NCBI GenBank assembly: GCA_964531165.1
Contig: CAZHEA010000017.1
Location: forward strand, 1-48,706
Direction: 5' to 3'
Source: SZUA-229 sp964531165
GTDB taxonomy: Bacteria; Pseudomonadota; Gammaproteobacteria; SZUA-229
Length of the DNA: 48,706 bases
Shown here: one piece after another, positions 32,220 through 41,807 of the stretch
Layout of the letters: each line of letters opens with the position of its first letter
Numbering within the stretch: the first letter of the stretch is position 1
The notes under the pieces: generated by a model
Told to the model about the DNA's origin: nothing
Seen by the model: only the letters and a program-made list of their open reading frames with translations
The model's database searches: none
Program-made: the position numbers and the translations under genes

Positions 32220-32249
32220 ATTATATAACTGACCGGTCAGTTATATAAT
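32220..32249. promoter_or_regulatory. 30-base perfect palindrome, TetR operator with embedded -10
   Basis: The region 32220-32249 is identical to its own reverse complement, centred on ACTGACCGGTCAGT (32228-32241) and flanked by ATTATATA arms. The core TGACCGGTCA is the classical form of TetR-family efflux operators. TATAAT (32244-32249) lies in the right arm, so bound repressor would cover the -10 element. No good -35 is visible at the right distance. The first bases of the TetR gene follow 6 bases later. Confidence 0.85.
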
Positions 32250-32255
32250 GGTGTT

Positions 32256-32960
32256 GTGTTTATGTTTTGTGAAAAACTCGTCAATAACAATTGTCGTTGG
32301 AAGCGTCGTAAAGAGGCGCGTCCAGAGGAAATACTTGATGCGGCACTCACTTTGTTTACCGAAAAAGGCTTTAGTTCCACGCGCATGATAGATGTTGCGA
32401 AAGCAGCAGGTATCTCTAAAGGCACTTTATATCTATATTTTGACAGTAAAGAAACAATCTTTCGGGATGTCGTGCAACAGCGGATTACCCCTCAAATTGA
32501 CCAGGTAGCGGAGCTGGTTGATAGCTTCGAAGGCTCGCAAGCCGAGTTGTTAAAAAATATGATTAATGCATGGTGGATGGGGATTGCCTGCACACCATTG
32601 TCTGCAATACCCAAAATAATGGTATCCGAATCGGGAAATTTTCCCGAACTGGCTGAATATTTTACGAAAACGGTTGTTACGCGTTCCCGGGATTTATTCA
32701 GTAAAGTTATTAGTCGCGGTATGATTAGCGGTGAATTTGAACTGTATGAAGCTGAAACCGTTGCCCGCCTGGTAATTGCACCCTTAGTGCAGGCAACTAT
32801 ATGGATGCACTCGCTAAAACCTTACGATGATGATACGGGTACGCAAAATTACGTACAGTTACACACTGAATTTATTCTAAACAGCTTACTCAAAACAAAT
32901 CGTTCACATAATGACGTTGAAGTTAAAAATCAAAAAATCCTCACAGGAAAAAACGCGTGA
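32256..32960 (+). CDS. TetR-family repressor of the efflux operon
   Basis: Up to 234 residues. A GTG at 32256 and an ATG at 32262 are both possible starts, and neither has a Shine-Dalgarno sequence. A transcript beginning 7 bases after TATAAT would start at or beside the codon, so leaderless translation is possible. The N-terminal helix-turn-helix is clear: EARPEEILDAALTLFTEKGFSSTRMIDVAKAAGISKGTLYLYFDSKETIF (about 20-70). The rest is a helical ligand-binding domain with a C-terminal TetR_C-type segment. The stop overlaps the TolC start in ATGA. It should repress the whole operon from the palindrome just upstream; the inducer is unknown. Confidence 0.92.
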   Translation: MFMFCEKLVNNNCRWKRRKEARPEEILDAALTLFTEKGFSSTRMIDVAKAAGISKGTLYLYFDSKETIFRDVVQQRITPQIDQVAELVDSFEGSQAELLKNMINAWWMGIACTPLSAIPKIMVSESGNFPELAEYFTKTVVTRSRDLFSKVISRGMISGEFELYEAETVARLVIAPLVQATIWMHSLKPYDDDTGTQNYVQLHTEFILNSLLKTNRSHNDVEVKNQKILTGKNA

Positions 32961-34471
32961 TGAAATTTAATCCATTTATTCTGATATTACTTTTTGTCTG
33001 GCATGCAAGTCTGTCTGCACAGGAATCAAATTTAAATCTGAATTTAGGGCAGGTACTACAGAAAGTGGTTGATCATTATCCGTCGATTAAGTCGGCGGCG
33101 CTACAGGTTCAGCGAGCTCGTGAAGAGAGTATAAAAGTTGAAAGTCAGTTATCGTGGTTATTAAATGCCAATGCGGGTTATAACCGTGACACCAGTGCTT
33201 TTTTTGGTACACCGGTCGATCGCTATAACGTTGCGGGTAGTTTGAACCGAAGTTTAGATAACGGTGGTGTTTTAGGTTTTAATGCCAATATTGCACGTGA
33301 AGATTCAGCGGTGACATTTGGGCCGACGATACCCAATCCGTTAACCCGTACCCGGGTAGATGTAAATTACCGACATCGTTTTGAAAAAGGTTCCGGCAAT
33401 CCGTTGTATGAAGAAGGTTTACAGGCTGCTGAGGTGAGTGAAAAACTGGCACTGAGTGATAAGCTAAGTTTGTATGATCAATTGGCTTCACAGGTTATTG
33501 ATTTATATCTTGGCGCGGCGACGACACTTGCGCGTATTAACAGTATTGAAAAAACTATTGTGCGTACAGAAAGGTTAAGGGTTTATATTAAAAATGAATA
33601 CAAGCTGGGTTTATCAGAAGAAAAAGATGTGTTGCAGGTGGATGCGCGCTTAAGTATAAACCGCGCAGATAAAAAAAGTTTACAGGTCGCCTGGCATAAA
33701 CAGTTAATTTCATTAAACCGTTTAATGGGACGAAAATGGGATGAACAGCTAACACCGCAGATGCAGGTAAATGCAGTAAAACCAAAACAGTTTCAGAATG
33801 TTTATTTATTATCACAACAACATAGCCCCGATTTAAAACGCATTGATGCCAGAATACAACTGGCAGATAGCCAGATTCGAAGTAGTCGCGACAAGCGTAA
33901 AGATAATCTGGATTTAGTGTTATTTGTCGGTAATGATTTTAATCAGGGTGAATCATCCAGTGGCAATTTGAATGAATCTGAAATTGTGGGTGGTGTAAGC
34001 ATTGAGTTTAGCCGTGGCCTGGATAAAAGTGGCTTTGATGCGGAGTTACGTCAGGCGCATTATGATCGTGGACTTGCACTGCAGGATAAAAAACAGGTTC
34101 TGGAAGATCTTCAATATTCTATCGCCAGTTTACTGGCGGAAATAAAATCCAGCGATCTGGCGTTGGCGGCATTTATAGAAAGTGTGAGCGCCGAACAGAA
34201 AAAACTCGATGAAGCGGTTGAACGTTATAAAGACGGGCGAATTGAAACTGATCGGATTATTGATTTTGAATCACAGCTGGCAACGGCGGAATTATCGGCG
34301 GATTTACAGGCGATTGAGTTAATTCGGCGAGAGTATCAACTGGATTTAATACAGGGAAGAATTTGGAAGGATATTTATTTACCAGAATTTTCATTTGAAG
34401 AATATAGCTTTGATGATGCTTCGGCTGGACAAAATACCGCGTCGAAAATGACAGCAAAGGGAGAAAAATAA
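32957..34471 (+). CDS. TolC-family outer-membrane efflux protein
   Basis: 504 residues. A signal peptide (about 1-21) precedes the two structural repeats of the OEP fold: LNLNLGQVLQKVVDHYPSIKSAALQVQRAREE and, later, VYLLSQQHSPDLKRIDARIQLADSQIRSSRDKRKDNLDLVLFVGNDF. Long helices such as ASQVIDLYLGAATTLARINSIEKTIVRTERLRVYIKNEYKLGLSEEKDVLQVDARL support the tunnel. It should form the trimeric outer-membrane duct. It overlaps the TetR gene by 4 bases and ends in TAATG with the RND start. Confidence 0.9.
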   Translation: MMKFNPFILILLFVWHASLSAQESNLNLNLGQVLQKVVDHYPSIKSAALQVQRAREESIKVESQLSWLLNANAGYNRDTSAFFGTPVDRYNVAGSLNRSLDNGGVLGFNANIAREDSAVTFGPTIPNPLTRTRVDVNYRHRFEKGSGNPLYEEGLQAAEVSEKLALSDKLSLYDQLASQVIDLYLGAATTLARINSIEKTIVRTERLRVYIKNEYKLGLSEEKDVLQVDARLSINRADKKSLQVAWHKQLISLNRLMGRKWDEQLTPQMQVNAVKPKQFQNVYLLSQQHSPDLKRIDARIQLADSQIRSSRDKRKDNLDLVLFVGNDFNQGESSSGNLNESEIVGGVSIEFSRGLDKSGFDAELRQAHYDRGLALQDKKQVLEDLQYSIASLLAEIKSSDLALAAFIESVSAEQKKLDEAVERYKDGRIETDRIIDFESQLATAELSADLQAIELIRREYQLDLIQGRIWKDIYLPEFSFEEYSFDDASAGQNTASKMTAKGEK

Positions 34472-37400
34472 TGGAAGCGATTATTCGTTATCTGGTCACC
34501 CGAAGTTTAGTAGTCAATCTGGTTTCAGTATTTTTACTGGCTATCGGTGGTGTAACCGCTGTGCTTTATATGCAGGTAGAAGCCTTCCCTAATGTTAATC
34601 TGGATATTATTCAAATAGATGTGGTCTATCCCGGTGCGTCTCCGGCGGAAGTTGAGCAGTTAATTATTACGCCTATCGAACAGGAGCTTCGTTCGATTAA
34701 TGGCATAGATAAAATGATTTCCATGGCCTTTCCCGGTTCCGGGCGAATATCCATGGAGGTTGATCCCCATGCCAATAATCGTGATCGTTTAACGTCGGAT
34801 ATTTCATTGGCAGTTGATCGCGCAACCTTACCCAGTGATTTACCCAATGATCCGTTTGTGACTGAAGTTGACGGGGCCGTATTTCCTATTTTACGTGTGG
34901 CGGTTTCCGATGACCGATCTGAGTTGCAGCTAAAAAGACTGGGCGATGAAATTAAAGAAGACCTGCTGGCAATTAAAGGTGTAGCAAAAGTATTGCTACT
35001 GAGTGATAGAAAAGCCGAATACAGTGTGGAAGTTGATCCGGATAAATTGCGTAAAACAAGAATCTCGGTGGATCAGATTGCACAGGTTTTACGTGGCTGG
35101 AATATTAATACCCCCGGCGGGGAAATTGAAACGCCGGACGGTCAAAAATCTGTTCGCATAGTGGGTGAGTTTACCAGCATAGAAGATGCTAAAAAAATTG
35201 TAATACGCGCGAATGCCCGAGGCAATGCCATTTTACTCGGCGATGTGGCAATTATAAAAGAAGCACTGGAAAAGCCCCGAACCTTACATGATGTGCAGGG
35301 CAAGCCCGCTGTATCAATGCTGATATTAAAAAAATCCAATGCGGATATTATCGATACGATTGATTTAGTAAAGCCATACCTGGAAAGTATTCCTGAACGT
35401 TATGGTGAAAATATTAACGTAAAATCATTTCAGGATTTTTCACGCTTTGCACGCATGCGGTTAGGCGTGTTAACCAATAACGGTTTAGTGGGAATATTTT
35501 TAGTTTTCATTTCGCTGATATTGTTTTTACGTTTTTCGGTTGCGATGACAACAACCTGGGGTTTACCAATCATTTTTATGTCCGGCATTGCCGTTATTTA
35601 TGCATTTGGAATGACGCTGAATTTAATTTCGATGATGGGCTTTATTATGGTGCTGGGTATGCTGGTTGATGATGCCATTATTATTGGTGAAAATATTACC
35701 TACCATATGGAAAAAGGATTGACGCCGGTAGAGGCGGCAGTCAAAGGGGCGGTTGAATTAATTGGCCCGGTAACCACGACTATTTTGACAACCATTGCGG
35801 CATTTTTACCGATGATGTTTATGTCGGGAATTATTGGGAAATTTGTTATTGCCATTCCGATTGTGGTTATTACGCTGTTAATTTTATCGTGGATGGAATC
35901 GTTTTTTATGTTGCCCAGTCATGTGGCGCATGTAACTAATCAGAACAAACACCCAAAAGAGCGCGCCTGGTTATTAACGATGGAAAATATTTACGGCTGG
36001 TTGCTGGAAAAGGCCATTCGTTTCAGATGGATCACGGTTACACTTTCATTTTTAATTCTAGCCGGTTCAGTTGTGCTGGCAAAGCAAAGTCTGCAGTTTC
36101 AGTTGTTTCCCCCGGTGGGCGTTGAAGAGTATCTGGTGCGGGTGACTGCGCACCCGGGAACTTCATTAAAACAGATGCGCGAGCATCTGCGTCATGTGGA
36201 TCAGGATATTCGTGATAATACTAATCCGGAGTATCTGGAATCTACAGTATCGCAGGCGGGTGATATTTCAATGGATGAAGGTGATCCGCTGACTCAGCGT
36301 GGCAGTCGTTACGGACAGATACGGGCGATCTATTCGCCGTCGGTTAGTCGTCCGGAGCATGATGCTATAGATGACATGAATAAAGTGACAAAAATATTGA
36401 AAGAAAAATATCCACAACTGGAAATTTCTTCAACCTTAATTTCTAACGGGCCACCACTGGGGCGTGCACTGGAAGCTGAAATTAATGGCTTTGATACAAA
36501 ATCCAGCGAACAGGCGGCGCGCCAGTTAATGGATTACCTGACAACTATTGAAGGTGTAACAACAATAGACAGTGGTCTGAAACCCGGAGATGCGGAATTA
36601 CATGTTGTGTTAAACCGAAAACTGGCGGCGTATGCCGGCATTGATTTACAAATTGTGTCGCGACATATACGGGCGGCTGCGGACGGTTTAGTGGTTTCCA
36701 CTATTCGAAAAGGTACAGAAGAAATTGATGTCACAATTCGTTTTCCATCAAAAGGTGCCGGTGAGTTAGAGCAGATTGAAAATGTACTGATTCCGAATAA
36801 CCGGGGTGGTTTAATTCCGTTAAATAAAATCGCTAAACTCGAAGAGCATAAAGGCTATACGACAATACGCCATAAAGATGGCATTCGAATAGTTAATGTG
36901 GTGGCTGATATTGATAGCAGTATTCTGTCCAGTCTGAAATTAAATAAAATAGTGAAAGACAATGAAGCGCTCTGGCAAAAAGGTGTTGAGGATAGAGTCA
37001 GCGTGAATTATGGCGGCGAGCAGGAAAAAAATCAGGAATCGTTTGTGAGTTTATTAATCGCATTTGTTTTTGCGCTGATTGCAATCTTTTTTATTCTGGC
37101 TATTCAGTTTAATAATATGGTGTATCCATTGTTAGTGATGATGGCTATTCCGTTTGGCGCGATTGGTGTTATTTTAAGTTTCTATTTACACGATATGTTC
37201 TGGAAGCCGATGCCGCTTTCATTTTTCTCAACCATGGGCATGGTTGCGCTAACCGGCGTCGTGGTGAATAGTTCACTGGTGCTACTGGTATTTATACAAC
37301 GTGCCAGAGAACAGGGCATGGAAATTATAGAGGCTATTTTATTGGCAGGAAGAAGGCGTTTTCGAGCGGTTGTTTTAACTGCTGCAACTACTGTTGTTGG

Positions 37401-37593
37401 TTTATTGCCTACAGCTTATGGTTGGGGCGGTTTAGATCACTTTGTTTCACCAATGGCTTTGGCGCTCTCTTCGGGTTTGGTGTTTGCAACGGTGGTGACG
37501 CTATTTACGATTCCGGCGACGCTGGCGGTGGGGCATGATGTGCGAGCATTTTTTCGCAGAGCTACACAAAAAATAGCCGGAATAGTTAAGTAG
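34471..37593 (+). CDS. RND-family efflux permease
   Basis: 1040 residues with the standard RND layout: helix 1 (about 10-32), a large periplasmic domain, helices 2-6, a second periplasmic domain and helices 8-12. The porter start FPNVNLDIIQIDVVYPGASPAEVEQLIITPIEQELRSINGI is typical. Helix 4 has the proton-relay pair Asp400-Asp401 in GMLVDDAIIIGENI. At the usual helix-10 lysine position the protein reads GVVVNSSLVLLVF, so Lys is replaced by Asn, as in some RND branches. It should export hydrophobic compounds using the proton gradient. It begins on the last base of the TolC gene. No periplasmic adaptor gene is in the operon. Confidence 0.94.
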   Translation: MEAIIRYLVTRSLVVNLVSVFLLAIGGVTAVLYMQVEAFPNVNLDIIQIDVVYPGASPAEVEQLIITPIEQELRSINGIDKMISMAFPGSGRISMEVDPHANNRDRLTSDISLAVDRATLPSDLPNDPFVTEVDGAVFPILRVAVSDDRSELQLKRLGDEIKEDLLAIKGVAKVLLLSDRKAEYSVEVDPDKLRKTRISVDQIAQVLRGWNINTPGGEIETPDGQKSVRIVGEFTSIEDAKKIVIRANARGNAILLGDVAIIKEALEKPRTLHDVQGKPAVSMLILKKSNADIIDTIDLVKPYLESIPERYGENINVKSFQDFSRFARMRLGVLTNNGLVGIFLVFISLILFLRFSVAMTTTWGLPIIFMSGIAVIYAFGMTLNLISMMGFIMVLGMLVDDAIIIGENITYHMEKGLTPVEAAVKGAVELIGPVTTTILTTIAAFLPMMFMSGIIGKFVIAIPIVVITLLILSWMESFFMLPSHVAHVTNQNKHPKERAWLLTMENIYGWLLEKAIRFRWITVTLSFLILAGSVVLAKQSLQFQLFPPVGVEEYLVRVTAHPGTSLKQMREHLRHVDQDIRDNTNPEYLESTVSQAGDISMDEGDPLTQRGSRYGQIRAIYSPSVSRPEHDAIDDMNKVTKILKEKYPQLEISSTLISNGPPLGRALEAEINGFDTKSSEQAARQLMDYLTTIEGVTTIDSGLKPGDAELHVVLNRKLAAYAGIDLQIVSRHIRAAADGLVVSTIRKGTEEIDVTIRFPSKGAGELEQIENVLIPNNRGGLIPLNKIAKLEEHKGYTTIRHKDGIRIVNVVADIDSSILSSLKLNKIVKDNEALWQKGVEDRVSVNYGGEQEKNQESFVSLLIAFVFALIAIFFILAIQFNNMVYPLLVMMAIPFGAIGVILSFYLHDMFWKPMPLSFFSTMGMVALTGVVVNSSLVLLVFIQRAREQGMEIIEAILLAGRRRFRAVVLTAATTVVGLLPTAYGWGGLDHFVSPMALALSSGLVFATVVTLFTIPATLAVGHDVRAFFRRATQKIAGIVK

Positions 37594-37619
37594 TCTTTTA
37601 GATTGAGAATATTGAAAAT

Positions 37620-39056
37620 TTAATCAAAGCTAACATGGCCAGATTCATTCGAGCTAAACTTAATAACTTCGCCCGCAGGTGTTTGGAATTTCGCTGTATA
37701 TGTATCTTTTAAAACCCGATATGAAAGTATTTTGTAGTGAAATCCAGCTTGTTTAATGACGGATTTTAAATCTTTTATATCAGGGTATTCGCCACGCATG
37801 GCTAATTGCTGATATAAAGAATAGTGAATGGTTTTAATATTCATCTTTTGTTGAACTGAAATTACGGCACTCATCGCCTGCCGAGTACTATAATGCTGAT
37901 CTAGCATGCCTTGTATTTGTCGGGTTCGTTGAAAGTTATTCTGGTTGTTTTTTAGAGCTGTTTTATATAAGTAGGAAACCCTGTTTAACATGCTTTTGTC
38001 TTTTCCTGACTTATTATATTGTTGAAAATTTCTGCCCAGTTTTATTGCAATAGCCTGTGCTTCGTACATTGGTAGTGAGTAAATTAATTCATCATATATC
38101 AGGCTTCGTAAGTCTGAAGATATATTTAGTTTTATCGCTTGCTGTAACTTAATCTCTGCAGCTGAATATTTTTCACTGCGTTTTAGCTCCTGTGCGTCGT
38201 TATAAAGTTGTTTGGCAAGTGCATCATTATCGCCACCAGGTGCGGTGTTCGGTATAGAGTTTTGTCCGCTAAGGGCGTTTTCCAGTATGTAACTTTGATT
38301 GACATTGATTTGAGTTGAAGGTTTGTCATCGATGCGTTTATTTATTTTCCCGACTTCATCTAGCACCTGGTCTATTTTAATGCCCTGTTTGCGGATATCT
38401 TCTTTTTTTGCTAAATCGGCATAACTGTTTTTAATCGATTTTAGTTCGTCCAGAATAAACTCAAGCTTAGCTTCATTGCGTAAATTATTGTTAGATGGTT
38501 TATTAATTATTTTATGGTTAATGTTATTGATCTGGTTTTCTAAATAGAGGATGCGTTTTTGATCCTCTACAGGCAACTTCGGAGGTCTGGTTGATATCGG
38601 TTGTGATTGTATTATTTTAACTATTTTTTTGCCCGCTAGCATACCGGCTTTCTGGAATTGTCTGTAAATACCATCATAGTTTTTGTTTTTTAATGACTCT
38701 GAATGGGTGCTTGAAAGTGAGGCTCCATTAACCTGATTTAGTTGAATGCTAACAGTGGCTGTTTCGGCTGCTTCAATTAATTTTATACTGATAATAAGTG
38801 TTCCGGTTTTTATATCCACTGGTGGTGAGGTAAAAAATGCGAAACGTTTAGTGCTGGATATTTCACTTAAAGCAGTATCAACCGCCGCAGATTTTATTTT
38901 ATCTTCAGGCAGTGGTTGCCAGTTTCCTGGTTTAAAATTTGTTTTTATAACGACGGCAGTAATACTGGCGTATGCGCTGAATGAGCCTGAAAAAAGCACA
39001 ATGAAAATACAGGAATAAAGCCATTTGTATGATTTAAGTAAATTTTTTGTATTCAT
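37620..39056 (-). CDS. Exported coiled-coil/TPR-like protein of unknown function
   Basis: 478 residues, not recognised. A signal peptide (about 1-30, ending GSFSAYA) leads to a domain of about 130 residues beginning SITAVVIKTNFKPGNWQPLPEDKIKSAAVDTALSEISSTKRFAFFTS, whose strand-helix pattern recalls secreted CsgG/TolB-type nucleotide-like folds. A coiled coil follows (about 160-250; ENQINNINHKI, LDELKSIKNSYADLAKKEDI). A helical-hairpin region (about 275-390; AKQLYNDAQELKRSEKYSAAEIKLQQAIKL) resembles TPR repeats. A C-terminal domain ends AKFQTPAGEVIKFSSNESGHVSFD. It is convergent with the RND gene and lies 71 bases downstream of the Lon-like gene on the same strand. Confidence 0.7.
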   Translation of the reverse strand: MNTKNLLKSYKWLYSCIFIVLFSGSFSAYASITAVVIKTNFKPGNWQPLPEDKIKSAAVDTALSEISSTKRFAFFTSPPVDIKTGTLIISIKLIEAAETATVSIQLNQVNGASLSSTHSESLKNKNYDGIYRQFQKAGMLAGKKIVKIIQSQPISTRPPKLPVEDQKRILYLENQINNINHKIINKPSNNNLRNEAKLEFILDELKSIKNSYADLAKKEDIRKQGIKIDQVLDEVGKINKRIDDKPSTQINVNQSYILENALSGQNSIPNTAPGGDNDALAKQLYNDAQELKRSEKYSAAEIKLQQAIKLNISSDLRSLIYDELIYSLPMYEAQAIAIKLGRNFQQYNKSGKDKSMLNRVSYLYKTALKNNQNNFQRTRQIQGMLDQHYSTRQAMSAVISVQQKMNIKTIHYSLYQQLAMRGEYPDIKDLKSVIKQAGFHYKILSYRVLKDTYTAKFQTPAGEVIKFSSNESGHVSFD

Positions 39057-39127
39057 TTTTCAGACTCGTATGTCACTCTTTTACTCTAAATCAATAGCTT
39101 TAATTCGCTATGCTTCGACTGTGATAG

Positions 39128-41521
39128 TTATAAAATAATCTGAGCTTCTTTACGGTGCCTGGCATACTCACATAAACGTTTGACGACCTGTTCATTAATA
39201 CTGTTTTTTTCATAGCTGCCATCCGCAAGCTTTTCACCTGTAGGTAGCCCGAGTAACAGCTCGAGTGCCTTTTGATAGTGTTGAACAGGGTATATATGAA
39301 ATAGACCCTGCTCAACAGCATCTACTACATCCTTGCGTAAAGATAAGTTTTTTACATTGACTGCAGGAATAATGCAGCCCTGTTCACCGGTTAAACCGCG
39401 TTGCTGGCAGATATCAAAAAATCCCTCAAGCTTTTCATTGACGCCGCCAATGGCCTGTACGTATCCCTGTTGATTAAGTGAGCCGGTAATTGCCAGGCCC
39501 TGTTTAATAGGCAGATCGGTGAGAGCCGAAATGAGTACACACAATTCGGCGACCGATGCACTATCACCATCAATAAGGCCGTAGGATTGCTCAAAGGTAA
39601 TGCTGGCAGAGAACGACAATGGCGTGTCCCTGGTGTAACGGCTGGCCAGCAAAGCAGATAAAATTAATACACCCTTATCATGTATCGAGCCGCTTAAATC
39701 TACTTCGCGTTCGATGTTTATAATTTTTCCATCGCCCAGATGTACTGAAGCGGAAATTCGTGAAGGCTGGCCGAAACCAAACTTACCAATTTCAAAAACT
39801 GACAAGCCGTTAATTTCACCAATCACTTCGCCATCAGTGCGAATCATTAACGTGCCACGCTGAATGTCGCTTTGAATTAACCCTTGTATACGGCAGGTTC
39901 GCTCAATTTGTGCGTCGATAGCCTGCTGGATATTAATGTCGCTGATTAATTCGCTATTTGATTGTGCAGCTTGATAGTGTGACTCGATTAATAAATCATC
40001 AATGGTTCGCAGGCGGGTGGATAATCTTTCTGAGTCATTTGCCAGTCGAGAGCTAAATTCAATTACCCGGGCAACTGCCGCCGCATTCATATCTTTTAAT
40101 TCAAACTTGCGGGCGCGGGAGGCAATTAAACGCGCGTATTTTAATGTTGAGTCATCATCACGAAAAATTTCTTCTTCGAAGTCGGCTTCGACTTTAAATA
40201 ATTCGGGAAAGTCCGGATCTATCTCATGTAATAAATAATAAGTGCTGCGATCACCTAGTAGAATGACTTTAACCTGTAAAGGGATCGGCTCAGGCTCGAG
40301 GGTGACTGAATTATCTCCGCCAACCGCTTGTTCGAGGTTTTCAATTTTTGCTTTCTTTGCATACATATTGCGCTTCAAAGCATCCCATGCATGCGGGGTA
40401 CTTAAAATTTTGTGAGCATCCAGTACCAGATATCCACCGTTAGCTTCTAATAGTGCACCGGGCTTAATCAGGGTGAAATTATTTCCCGGATTACTGGAAC
40501 GGTTTTCATATTCAATCCGACCGACCAGATTCTGGTAGGTCGGGTTGTCGAGGTAGACTACCGGCGCACCTTTTTGCTTACCGCATTCGACAATCAGGTT
40601 CACCTGATAGCGCTGCAGTGATTCGCCTTTATTGCTTTGTTGTGATGGCTCATTGTCTGAAGTAACCTCGTCTTCTGACTCGGTAAATTCTTCCAGATGA
40701 TGCAATACATCTTCCTGCAGTGCTTTTAAATAACTCACGACTTCCGGCAGAGCTTTAAACTTTCGCTTTGTATCTTTAATTAAATTACTACTGGCAAATA
40801 GAGCCACTTTGCGATTGAGCTTTTTAATTTTAATATTATGTTCGCGACGTTGTCGGGAAAGCTCCGGTGCGAGATACTCCAGATCATCCTGAAAACTGGA
40901 AATTTTATCTTCTATCTCATCTTTTACATCTTCGGCTAACTGATCATATTCGTCTTCAGTGATATCACGCCCGTCAACGATTGGTGTAAGCATAAACCCG
41001 GATGGTGTGTTGCTTAGATTTATATCCTGCGCTCGAGCCTGTTCGGCATGCTTATCAAGCAGAGTGGCCTGCTTTTTCTGAAACGATTTTTCAATAATTT
41101 GAATTTGTTCCTGATATTCACTGGTTTCAAAGGCCGCATTAATGGCTTTACCCAGATCTTCTATCAGGTTTTTCATGTCTTTTTTGAATGTTCGACCCTG
41201 ACCGGCAGGCAATTTCAGCGCCCTCGGCTTGTAATCCTGATCAAAATTGTGAACATAGCACCAGTCGGATGGTGAGGGTTTATCCGCAGCTACGCGGTTT
41301 AGATATTTACGAATCAGGCCGTGTTTACCAAGGCCTGATGAGCCCATCACAAACAGGTTAAAGCCCCTGTGTTTAACATTGATACCGAAATCAATGGCCT
41401 TAAAAGCCCGGTTTTGTCCGAGTATGTCAGGTAGGTCTTCAAGTTCTGCAGTGCTGTTAAATGGCAGGGTTTCAGCAGTACAGAGGGGACGTAGCTGATC
41501 GGCGGTAAGAGATTTAGTCAT
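39128..41521 (-). CDS. Lon-family ATP-dependent protease (YcbZ-like, COG1067)
   Basis: 797 residues. An ATPase region with Walker A GSSGLGKHG (60-68) has a long inserted helical section (about 190-330) between its parts, as in the YcbZ-type Lon branch. It also has ALLEANGGYLVLDAHKI, typical of this branch's Walker B surroundings. The C-terminal Lon protease domain has catalytic Ser654 in DGDSASVAEL and Lys697 in GGVNEKLEGF. The protein lacks the N-terminal LAN domain of classical Lon. It is an ATP-dependent serine protease with a Ser-Lys dyad, and the substrate is unknown. The gene before it on this strand lies beyond the 286-base non-coding gap. Confidence 0.93.
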   Translation of the reverse strand: MTKSLTADQLRPLCTAETLPFNSTAELEDLPDILGQNRAFKAIDFGINVKHRGFNLFVMGSSGLGKHGLIRKYLNRVAADKPSPSDWCYVHNFDQDYKPRALKLPAGQGRTFKKDMKNLIEDLGKAINAAFETSEYQEQIQIIEKSFQKKQATLLDKHAEQARAQDINLSNTPSGFMLTPIVDGRDITEDEYDQLAEDVKDEIEDKISSFQDDLEYLAPELSRQRREHNIKIKKLNRKVALFASSNLIKDTKRKFKALPEVVSYLKALQEDVLHHLEEFTESEDEVTSDNEPSQQSNKGESLQRYQVNLIVECGKQKGAPVVYLDNPTYQNLVGRIEYENRSSNPGNNFTLIKPGALLEANGGYLVLDAHKILSTPHAWDALKRNMYAKKAKIENLEQAVGGDNSVTLEPEPIPLQVKVILLGDRSTYYLLHEIDPDFPELFKVEADFEEEIFRDDDSTLKYARLIASRARKFELKDMNAAAVARVIEFSSRLANDSERLSTRLRTIDDLLIESHYQAAQSNSELISDINIQQAIDAQIERTCRIQGLIQSDIQRGTLMIRTDGEVIGEINGLSVFEIGKFGFGQPSRISASVHLGDGKIINIEREVDLSGSIHDKGVLILSALLASRYTRDTPLSFSASITFEQSYGLIDGDSASVAELCVLISALTDLPIKQGLAITGSLNQQGYVQAIGGVNEKLEGFFDICQQRGLTGEQGCIIPAVNVKNLSLRKDVVDAVEQGLFHIYPVQHYQKALELLLGLPTGEKLADGSYEKNSINEQVVKRLCEYARHRKEAQIIL

Positions 41522-41807
41522 TATGAATGTCTTTATAATATTTTTATTATAGTGATAGTCGCAGTATAAAACGGCTTAACTATCCTGTTTTGTCATTTTT
41601 GAGAGATGTATTGGGTGATGACAGTGTTTCTGAGTTATCCGTAAATGCATACTTATTATATATGTCCATTCTCCCATAGTTTCAAGTTATGTTGAATTTA
41701 TCTCTAGTTTTATCAGGGCTATTTATCCATCCCTCAGAATAAAGCCGTTTTATTAAACGGGTTAACAAGCTACAATCTGGGCCTGATAAATTATTGTGGA
41801 AGTTTAT

